Translations under genes and position numbers: made by a program
From: an uncultured Oscillospiraceae bacterium
GTDB lineage: Bacteria; Bacillota; Clostridia; Oscillospirales; Oscillospiraceae
DNA length: 5,440 bases
NCBI GenBank assembly: GCA_910584835.1
Contig: CAJUEG010000122.1
Location: 1-5,440, forward strand
Direction: 5' to 3'
In this document: positions 1 through 4,411 of the stretch, piece by piece
Layout: every line of letters starts with the position of its first letter
Numbering within the stretch: position 1 is the stretch's first letter
The notes under the pieces: model-generated
The model's database searches: none
What the model was told of the DNA's origin: nothing
The model's input: only the letters and a program-made list of their open reading frames with translations

Positions 1-55
1 GAGCAGCTGATTTGTAATCAGCAGGTCGGGGGTTCGAATCCGTCCACCAGCTCCA
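1..55 (+). tRNA. tRNA-Thr (anticodon UGU), 3' part only
   Basis: This is the 3' portion of a tRNA gene cut by the left window edge. The anticodon stem GCTGA (6-10) pairs with TCAGC (18-22) around the 7-base loop TTTGTAA, which puts the anticodon TGT at 13-15 and reads Thr ACA codons. A 5-base variable region (23-27), a T arm with the TTCGAAT loop (33-39), acceptor strand CACCAGC (45-51), discriminator T (52) and an encoded CCA (53-55) complete it. The T stem has one G-G mismatch (30/42) and one G-T pair, so it is slightly imperfect. The D arm and 5' acceptor strand lie outside the window. It sits 23 bases before tRNA-Tyr, so the two are probably one transcript. Confidence 0.95.
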
Positions 56-78
56 CCTTCTTCCGCCCAACTGAATAT

Positions 79-163
79 GGAGGAGTACCCAAGTGGCCAA
101 AGGGGACAGACTGTAAATCTGCTGGCTTTGCCTTCGATGGTTCGAATCCATCCTCCTCCACCA
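79..163 (+). tRNA. tRNA-Tyr (anticodon GUA)
   Basis: This is a complete class II tRNA of 85 bases including the encoded CCA (161-163). Acceptor strands GGAGGAG (79-85) and CTCCTCC (153-159) pair perfectly, with discriminator A at 160. The anticodon loop CTGTAAA (111-117) holds GTA at 113-115, which reads UAU/UAC Tyr codons. The long variable arm forms GGC-TTT-GCC (124-132), typical of bacterial tRNA-Tyr. The T stem GATGG/CCATC (136-140/148-152) is perfect around TTCGAAT. No promoter lies between it and tRNA-Thr, so it is likely processed from the same precursor. Confidence 0.97.
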
Positions 164-167
164 CGTC

Positions 168-230
168 GGAGCAAAGTCCGCTCCGCTCAAGTCTCCCATC
201 CCCCCGGGTGGGAGACTTTCACTTTGCTCC
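168..230. repeat. Nested inverted repeat just after tRNA-Tyr, possible tRNA-operon terminator
   Basis: An outer 10-bp perfect inverted repeat, GGAGCAAAGT (168-177) with ACTTTGCTCC (221-230), encloses an inner one, AAGTCTCCCA (189-198) with TGGGAGACTT (209-218). The inner stem can extend by about three further pairs to a CCCC loop. The structure begins 5 bases after the tRNA CCA end. Its 3' side is followed only by short T runs and not a clear U tract, so a terminator role is possible but not typical. The two-level symmetry would also fit a dispersed palindromic repeat unit. The pairing is seen directly; the role is inferred. Confidence 0.6.
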
Positions 231-284
231 CTTGCTCCTCCTCTCCCCACAAAGCCGAAGGGCGGCTTTGCGGGGGCCCCGACT

Positions 285-300
285 GGGCAAGCTGCATATC
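285..300. repeat. Short direct repeat, copy 1
   Basis: This 16-base stretch (GGGCAAGCTGCATATC) matches 726-741 at 14 of 16 positions in the same orientation. In both places a GCGGCGG heptamer follows after 4 to 6 bases. The two copies lie 441 bases apart and bracket the orphan leftward promoter and small frame. The similarity may mark a diverged repeat family; it is too short to exclude chance. Confidence 0.35.
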
Positions 301-491
301 GCTTGCGGCGGCTTTTTTCAAAATCCGCTGCTCGCTCATTCTGCTGCGGCTCCTCTCCCCACGCGACCCGCTCACCGGGCTGGCGCGGCGTTCGGTGCGT
401 GTGCCCCTGTTCGGGCTGCCGTCCGCGTTCGGACACTGAACGGGCGGGTGCCATGGGGCTTCGACTGGACGGCGGGCCGCGCAGCTGCGCC

Positions 492-578
492 TCAGCCGTG
501 CGCTGTTCCGGACGGGGCAGCCGTCGGTGCTGGGCGGCAGGGTGCGGGCGGGCCTGCTATGCGTGGGATGATCGTCAT
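492..578 (-). CDS. Possible 28-codon small ORF with promoter and RBS
   Basis: A leftward ATG at 578-576 opens a frame that ends at TGA (494-492), giving a 28-residue peptide that begins MTIIPRIAGPPAPC and is rich in Pro and Ala. I do not recognise the family. The unusual point is the upstream signals: AAGGAGG at 595-589 (10-base spacing) and an extended -10 promoter 17 bp from its -35 (631-659), with a roughly 45-base AT-rich leader. The coding part itself looks like random GC-rich DNA and shows no domain. It could be a true small protein, a leader peptide, or the surviving start of a gene whose body has decayed or been frameshifted. Expression signals are seen directly; translation is inferred. 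Confidence 0.3.
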   Translation of the reverse strand: MTIIPRIAGPPAPCRPAPTAAPSGTAHG

Positions 579-588
579 TTCGCTCGAA

Positions 589-595
589 CCTCCTT
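589..595 (-). promoter_or_regulatory. Ribosome binding site for the leftward small ORF
   Basis: On the minus strand the sequence reads AAGGAGG, a full Shine-Dalgarno match, 10 bases ahead of the ATG at 578. It lies in an AT-rich leader unlike the GC-rich frame that follows. Confidence 0.45.
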
Positions 596-630
596 TTTAA
601 TATTGAAACTATTGTTCTAGTACGATCCAT

Positions 631-659
631 AAGATACCACGCCCGCCGCCGCAAGTCAA
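631..659 (-). promoter_or_regulatory. Leftward sigma-A type promoter with extended -10
   Basis: Read on the minus strand, -35 TTGACT (659-654) is followed by a 17-bp spacer and -10 TATCTT (636-631). The spacer ends in TGG, giving an extended -10 (TGnTATCTT). Transcription would begin near 624 and run left across the gene-poor stretch. The -35 hexamer lies within the loop of the + strand terminator at 646-681, so the two elements share bases. Confidence 0.55.
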
Positions 660-681
660 GGGATGCGGCGGATATTTTTTT
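646..681 (+). terminator. Rho-independent terminator (+ strand)
   Basis: CCGCCGCA (646-653) and TGCGGCGG (664-671) form an 8-bp GC-rich stem with a 10-base loop, followed directly by ATATTTTTTT (672-681). This is a classic rightward terminator. No clear + strand protein gene lies upstream; it may end read-through from the tRNA operon or protect the hydrolase promoter downstream. Confidence 0.8.
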
Positions 682-725
682 CACGATTTTTTGCAAATGT
701 GCCGGAAAAAAGGACAGGCTGTCTC

Positions 726-741
726 GGGGAAGTTGCATATC
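726..741. repeat. Short direct repeat, copy 2
   Basis: GGGGAAGTTGCATATC matches 285-300 at 14 of 16 positions in direct orientation and is likewise followed by GCGGCGG (748-754). It lies between the + strand terminator and the hydrolase promoter. Confidence 0.35.
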
Positions 742-786
742 CGCCGGGCGGCGGGGCAGGTTTACAAAGGTTTTACACTTTTCCCG

Positions 787-815
787 TTGACGGGCCGCCG
801 CGCCGGGAGTATGAT
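787..815 (+). promoter_or_regulatory. Promoter of the alpha/beta hydrolase gene
   Basis: TTGACG (787-792) and TATGAT (810-815), each five of six to consensus, are separated by exactly 17 bp. Transcription would start near 822, leaving a short leader of about 23 bases that contains the GGGAGG ribosome binding site (834-839) of the gene at 845. The spacer is unusually GC-rich. Confidence 0.7.
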
Positions 816-844
816 GAAAAAAACAACTCTGGGGGGAGGCCGTT

Positions 845-1807
845 ATGAAGAAGAAAACCACCTTTGGCCTGCTGGGCCTGGCCGCGGCGGGTGCCGGGGC
901 GGCGGGGGGCCTGGCCGCGCTGGGCAATTACCTGTACGGGCAGATGATGGTGCCCCGGCCCCGGGAGGCCTGGGCGGAGGAGGCCAACCCGGTACAGGCC
1001 GAGGGGCGGCTTTGGGCCAGGCGCATGGAGGGCTTCCGCGAGGCGGGCATACAGGCGGCGGACGGGCTGCTGCTGTGGGGAACGGTGGCGCCGGGGGCGC
1101 CGGACTGCCACCGCTGGGCCATCTGCGTCCACGGCTACCACGACACCTATGAGTCCATGGGAGCCATTGCCCGGCACTACAACGCCCTGGGCTGGCATGT
1201 GCTCATGCCCGACCAGCGGGGCCATGGCAGAAGCGAAGGGGACTATGTGGGCTGGGGGTACGACGAGCGGCTGGACCTGGTGGGGTGGTGCCATTACGTC
1301 ATCCGCCGGGACCCGGAGGCGGAGATCCTTCTCCACGGCGTGTCCATGGGGGCGGCCACGGTGCTCATGGCCACCGGCGGAGCGCTGCCCCGGCAGGTGA
1401 AGGCCGCCGTGTCCGACTGCGCCTATACCTCCATTGAGGCGGAGGCCCGCCACGTGCTGGCCCGATACCACGACGTGCTGCCCACCCGGGCGCCCCTTCC
1501 GGCGGGGCTGCTGTTCGCCGTGCTGCGCAAGACCGTCCTGCGCCGGGCGGGGTTTGATTTGCGGGACGCCGCCCCAATTCAGGCGGTGGAGCGGTCCAGC
1601 ACCCCCACCCTGTTCATCCACGGGGTGGAGGACGACTTCGTCCCCGCCGCCATGATGGGAAAGCTTTACCAGGCGGCCCGGTGCCCCAAGGCGTTTTTGT
1701 GGGTGCCCGGCGCGGGCCACGCCCAGGCGGTGGGTACGGACCCGGAGATGTACTGGACGGCGGCATCCACCTTTCTCCGGGATTATTTCCCGGAAAAAAG
1801 CGAATAA
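845..1807 (+). CDS. Membrane-anchored alpha/beta hydrolase (serine hydrolase, COG1073/S33-like)
   Basis: A 320-residue protein of the alpha/beta hydrolase superfamily. Residues 1-4 (MKKK) are basic, and about 7-27 form a Gly/Ala-rich hydrophobic segment with no lipobox and no obvious signal-peptidase site, suggesting an N-terminal membrane anchor with the catalytic domain outside. The fold signatures appear in order: HGYHD (96-100, oxyanion region), PDQRGHGRSEG (122-132), the nucleophile elbow GVSMGA with Ser167, HGVEDDFVP with the probable acid Asp263, and GAGHAQ with His292. The triad is therefore intact. The closest general type is the YqkD/FrsA-like hydrolases of Firmicutes; the substrate (ester, amide or lipid) cannot be read from sequence. 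ATG 845 is chosen because GGGAGG lies 5 bases upstream. The gene has its own promoter and terminator, so it is probably monocistronic. Confidence 0.93.
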   Translation: MKKKTTFGLLGLAAAGAGAAGGLAALGNYLYGQMMVPRPREAWAEEANPVQAEGRLWARRMEGFREAGIQAADGLLLWGTVAPGAPDCHRWAICVHGYHDTYESMGAIARHYNALGWHVLMPDQRGHGRSEGDYVGWGYDERLDLVGWCHYVIRRDPEAEILLHGVSMGAATVLMATGGALPRQVKAAVSDCAYTSIEAEARHVLARYHDVLPTRAPLPAGLLFAVLRKTVLRRAGFDLRDAAPIQAVERSSTPTLFIHGVEDDFVPAAMMGKLYQAARCPKAFLWVPGAGHAQAVGTDPEMYWTAASTFLRDYFPEKSE

Positions 1808-1817
1808 TTGGAAAAGG

Positions 1818-1854
1818 AAAATTCCCGGTTTTGACTATAAAACCGGGAATTTTT
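1818..1854. terminator. Rho-independent terminator after the hydrolase
   Basis: A perfect 15-bp stem, AAAATTCCCGGTTTT (1818-1832) with its complement (1839-1853), closes on a 6-base loop and ends in five T. It starts 10 bases after the hydrolase stop codon. The A run on the 5' arm means it could also work on the minus strand, but no leftward gene reaches it. Confidence 0.93.
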
Positions 1855-1893
1855 GGCTATTATAAAAATACAAGGGGAATTATATATTTTTAG

Positions 1894-1922
1894 TTGACAT
1901 TCAACAGGAAAACACATATAGT
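1894..1922 (+). promoter_or_regulatory. Promoter of the pullulanase gene
   Basis: Perfect -35 TTGACA (1894-1899), a 17-bp spacer and -10 TATAGT (1917-1922, five of six) lie in an AT-rich spacer. The predicted start near 1929 gives a leader of about 59 bases before GTG 1988. The -35 is embedded in a small inverted repeat, GTTGA (1893-1897) / TCAAC (1901-1905), which could be an operator half or chance. Confidence 0.85.
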
Positions 1923-1976
1923 AAATAAGCTGGAACAAAGTACCACAACGTTTCGGCCAATCCAATCTATTGCAAT

Positions 1977-1981
1977 GGGGA
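1977..1981 (+). promoter_or_regulatory. Ribosome binding site that decides the pullulanase start
   Basis: GGGGA lies 6 bases before GTG 1988, a normal spacing. The alternative upstream in-frame start, TTG 1970, has no purine-rich sequence before it. An imperfect hairpin (1957-1965 with 1970-1978, two mismatches) could partly cover this site. Confidence 0.6.
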
Positions 1982-1987
1982 ATCTGT

Positions 1988-3925
1988 GTGGACAACGACA
2001 AGAGACTGGGCTATGACGGGGATTTCGACCTTCAATACGCTTACAGCAGCTGCGATTTGGGCGCCACGTGCACCCCGATCCAGACCGTATTCAAGCTGTG
2101 GAGCCCGGAGGCCTCCGGCGTGGAGCTGTTTTTATACCGAAACGGCACGTCCGGCCCCTGGTTCGACCATATTCTGCTGGAGCCGGGCGACCGGGGGGTA
2201 TGGGCCTGCTCGGTGGAGGGAGACCTGCACGGCGTTTACTACGACTATGAGGTGACGGTGAAGGGAAATACCGCCCGCACCGCAGACCCCTATGCCGCGG
2301 CCTGCGGCTGCAACGGGGCGCGGAGCATGGCGGTGGACCTGTCCCGCACCGATCCGAAGGATTTTGACCGGGACGCGCCGCCGCCCCTCCCGCCGGAGAA
2401 CATCATCTATGAGCTCCATGTGAAAGACTTCTCCCACCACCCGGACAGCGGCGTGCCTGAGGAGTGCCGGGGCAGGTTTGCCGCCTTTGCCTGGACGGAC
2501 CGGGAGGGCCGCCCGCCCCTGTGCATGGAGCACCTGCGCAGCCTTGGGGTCACCCACGTGCAGCTGCTGCCCATCTACGATTTCGGCTCGGTGGACGAGG
2601 CGGGGGACGATTCCCAGTTTAACTGGGGCTATGATCCCGTGAACTATAACGTGCCCGAGGGCAGCTACTCCACCGACCCCGCTGACGGGGCGGTGCGCAT
2701 CCGGGAGTGCAAGGAGATGATCCAGGCCCTCCACCGCAGCGGCCTGCGGGTGGTGATGGACGTGGTGTACAACCACACTTACGCCGCCGACTCCTGGCTG
2801 GAGCGCACCGCGCCGGGCTACTACTACCGCCGCTGGGCGGACGGCAGCCTGTCCAACGGCTCCGGCTGCGGCAACGACATCGCGGCGGGCCGGGCCATGG
2901 TGGACAACTACATTGTGCATTCCGTGCTGTACTGGGCGAGGGAGTACCACATCGACGGGTTCCGCTTCGACCTGATGGGCCTTTTGACGGTGGAGCTGAT
3001 GAACCGCATCCAGCGCGCGCTGGATACGGTGTTCGGCGAGGGGGAGAAGCTGGTGTACGGCGAGCCCTGGCGGGCGGCCGACTCCCCCATGGAGCCGGGA
3101 GCCGTTTCGCCCATGAAGGACAGCGCCCCCCTGCTGAACCCCCGCATCGCCATGTTCTGCGACACCACCCGGGACGCCATCAAAGGCGACTGCTTCCACT
3201 GCGAGCAGCCCGGCTTTGTCAACGGCGGGGCGGGGCTGGGGGAGACCATTTTGTGCGCCGCCGCCGGCTGGACGGGGGGCGTGGGCGACTTCAGGCCCCG
3301 CGCCTGCTCCCAGGTCATCAACTACGTGTCCGCCCACGACAATTACACCCTGTGGGATAAACTGGCGCTGTGCTCCCCGGCGGCCGGGGGAACCGTGTCC
3401 TACCAGGATGCCCGGGAGGACCTGCTGGCCCAGAACAGGCTGGCCGCCTTTGTGTACTTCACCTGCCAGGGGAATCTGTTCCTCCAGGCGGGGGAGGAGT
3501 TCGCCCGCACCAAGCTGGGGGACCACAACAGCTACAAGTCCTCCCCGGAGGTGAACCGGCTGGATTGGCACCGGGCCTGGACCTTCGGCGGCCTGACCGA
3601 CTACTACCGCCAGCTCATCCGGCTGCGCAAGTCCCTGCCGGGGCTGTGCGACAAAAGCCCGGAGGCGGGCAGGCGCATTGTGGAGCCCAACGTCTACCGG
3701 GAGGGGGTGGTGTCCTTCCAGGTGGAGGGGGGCGGCCCCTGCGGGGAGCTGCTGTTCGTGGCCTACAACGCCACCGGCCACGACTACGCCATCCAGCTGC
3801 CCTCCGGCCGCTGGACGGTCCGGGCGGACGGCGCAAACGCCGACCAGCACCTGCCCCTCATCTCCCACGGCAACTGGGTGACGGTCCACCCCCGCAGCGG
3901 GATGCTGCTGATGAAGCAGGGATAG
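1988..3925 (+). CDS. pulA: Type I pullulanase / glycogen debranching enzyme (GH13)
   Basis: Hydrolyses alpha-1,6 branch links in glycogen, pullulan and limit dextrins. No signal peptide is present, so it should act in the cytoplasm on stored glycogen or imported maltodextrin. From GTG 1988 the protein has 645 residues, within the usual range for Firmicute type I pullulanases. An N-terminal CBM48-like beta domain (about 1-125) precedes the TIM barrel. Motifs: YELHVKDFS (141-149), the pullulanase signature FNWGYDP (211-217, usually YNWGYDP), region I DVVYNH (258-263), region II GFRFD with nucleophile Asp328, region III VYGEPW with acid/base Glu359, and region IV SAHDN with His450-Asp451. A C-terminal beta domain runs from about 580. 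The 6-codon longer start at TTG 1970 is possible but lacks an RBS. It has its own promoter and terminator; no other glycogen gene is in view. Confidence 0.96.
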   Translation: MDNDKRLGYDGDFDLQYAYSSCDLGATCTPIQTVFKLWSPEASGVELFLYRNGTSGPWFDHILLEPGDRGVWACSVEGDLHGVYYDYEVTVKGNTARTADPYAAACGCNGARSMAVDLSRTDPKDFDRDAPPPLPPENIIYELHVKDFSHHPDSGVPEECRGRFAAFAWTDREGRPPLCMEHLRSLGVTHVQLLPIYDFGSVDEAGDDSQFNWGYDPVNYNVPEGSYSTDPADGAVRIRECKEMIQALHRSGLRVVMDVVYNHTYAADSWLERTAPGYYYRRWADGSLSNGSGCGNDIAAGRAMVDNYIVHSVLYWAREYHIDGFRFDLMGLLTVELMNRIQRALDTVFGEGEKLVYGEPWRAADSPMEPGAVSPMKDSAPLLNPRIAMFCDTTRDAIKGDCFHCEQPGFVNGGAGLGETILCAAAGWTGGVGDFRPRACSQVINYVSAHDNYTLWDKLALCSPAAGGTVSYQDAREDLLAQNRLAAFVYFTCQGNLFLQAGEEFARTKLGDHNSYKSSPEVNRLDWHRAWTFGGLTDYYRQLIRLRKSLPGLCDKSPEAGRRIVEPNVYREGVVSFQVEGGGPCGELLFVAYNATGHDYAIQLPSGRWTVRADGANADQHLPLISHGNWVTVHPRSGMLLMKQG

Positions 3926-3927
3926 AG

Positions 3928-3957
3928 AAGAGCCGCCCCGTGGGGGCGGCTCTTTTT
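3928..3957 (+). terminator. Rho-independent terminator of the pullulanase gene
   Basis: A 12-bp stem, AAGAGCCGCCCC (3928-3939) with GGGGCGGCTCTT (3943-3954), closes on the triloop GTG and ends in TTTTT (3953-3957). It starts 2 bases after the pullulanase stop. Its T run overlaps the stop codon of the convergent thioesterase (3956-3958), so it may also slow transcription arriving from the right, although the minus-strand tail (TCTTCTCT) is poorer in T. Confidence 0.93.
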
Positions 3958-4411
3958 ATCGCCGGATGGCGTACACCCCCGTGGCAGTGGCGAGGATGAG
4001 GGCGGGGGAGTCCGCCAGGAACGCCTCGGCGGACAGCTGGCCGGTGGTGCGGCCTATGCGCACCGTGCGGGTGCGCACCCGCAGCTCCGCGTCCAGGGGG
4101 ACGGGGCGGACGTAGTTGACGGTCATGGTGACGGTGGGGGTGGCGGCCCGGCCGCACTGGGCGGAGCAGGTGACCCCCATGCAGGTGTCCAGCAGGGAGG
4201 CGGTGACCCCGCCGTGGACGATGCCCAGGGGGTTGGACATGGACGGGTCGGTATGGCAGGCAAAGAGCAGCGAGCCGTCCGGGCCGTCCTCGTCCGCCAG
4301 GGTGATGTCCCGGCCGAAGCGGGGCCAGGCCTGGGCGTCGGAGCGCAGGCGCAGGGCGATGGACTGCCGGGCGCACTGGCGCAGCTCGCGGTTGGACATC
4401 AGTTCAGTCAT
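3956..4411 (-). CDS. PaaI-family hotdog thioesterase
   Basis: A 151-residue single-domain hotdog protein, normal length for PaaI/YdiI-type acyl-CoA thioesterases, which hydrolyse aryl- or acyl-CoA thioesters in the cytoplasm as oligomers. The signature NPLGIVHGG (60-68) is followed by SLLD with Asp75, the position of the catalytic acid in the HGG...D motif of this family. TVNYVRPV (97-104) is the conserved central strand. The physiological acyl group cannot be deduced. The start at 4411 is chosen because AAGGAGG lies upstream (4429-4423, 11-base spacing) and the ATG overlaps the upstream gene's stop as ATGACTGA. A longer in-frame extension to 4462 would lie inside the RqcH tail and is unlikely. 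It appears to be the second gene of an operon with rqcH. Confidence 0.92.
   Translation of the reverse strand: MTELMSNRELRQCARQSIALRLRSDAQAWPRFGRDITLADEDGPDGSLLFACHTDPSMSNPLGIVHGGVTASLLDTCMGVTCSAQCGRAATPTVTMTVNYVRPVPLDAELRVRTRTVRIGRTTGQLSAEAFLADSPALILATATGVYAIRR

Larger units (their letters stand above)
231..640. other. GC-rich stretch without a convincing conventional gene
   Basis: Open frames occur on both strands here, but they lack recognisable domains. They are rich in Arg, Pro, Ala and Gly as expected for random GC-rich DNA, and the + strand ones lack ribosome binding sites. Visible structure includes a hairpin CAAAGCCG (250-257) / CGGCTTTG (263-270), a second copy of CGGCTTT at 309-315 running into six T, a 12-bp palindrome GCGCAGCTGCGC (479-490), and a pairing of 414-425 with 509-522 (12 bp, 2-base bulge) that competes with the small hairpin 421-434. 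Only the leftward small frame at 492-578 has proper expression signals. The stretch may be a decayed element, a structured RNA or an intergenic repeat; I cannot tell which. Confidence 0.5.

Noticed and set aside
479..490. 12-bp perfect palindrome GCGCAGCTGCGC
   Set aside because: It is isolated and GC-rich, with no neighbouring promoter that it could control; chance occurrence is likely in this composition.
208..600. Rightward open frame of 130 codons after the tRNA genes
   Set aside because: Its start lies inside the inverted repeat with no RBS, the composition is non-protein-like, and nothing in it matches a family I know.
187..927. Long leftward open frame of 246 codons across the gene-poor region and the hydrolase start
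   Set aside because: It has no recognisable domain, is Arg/Pro/Ala-rich as expected from GC-rich DNA, runs antisense through the hydrolase promoter and start, and its frame differs from the only leftward start that has an RBS (578).
1945..1958. Possible CcpA cre site in the pullulanase leader (AAACGTT core on the minus strand)
   Set aside because: Only the core fits; about 6 of 11 defined consensus positions match and the outer TG/CA ends are absent. Carbon catabolite control is plausible for this gene but this sequence does not show it.
2132..3889. Very long antisense open frame (585 codons) opposite the pullulanase
   Set aside because: This is a codon-bias shadow of a GC-rich gene. The + strand frame has complete GH13 motifs, a promoter, an RBS and a terminator.
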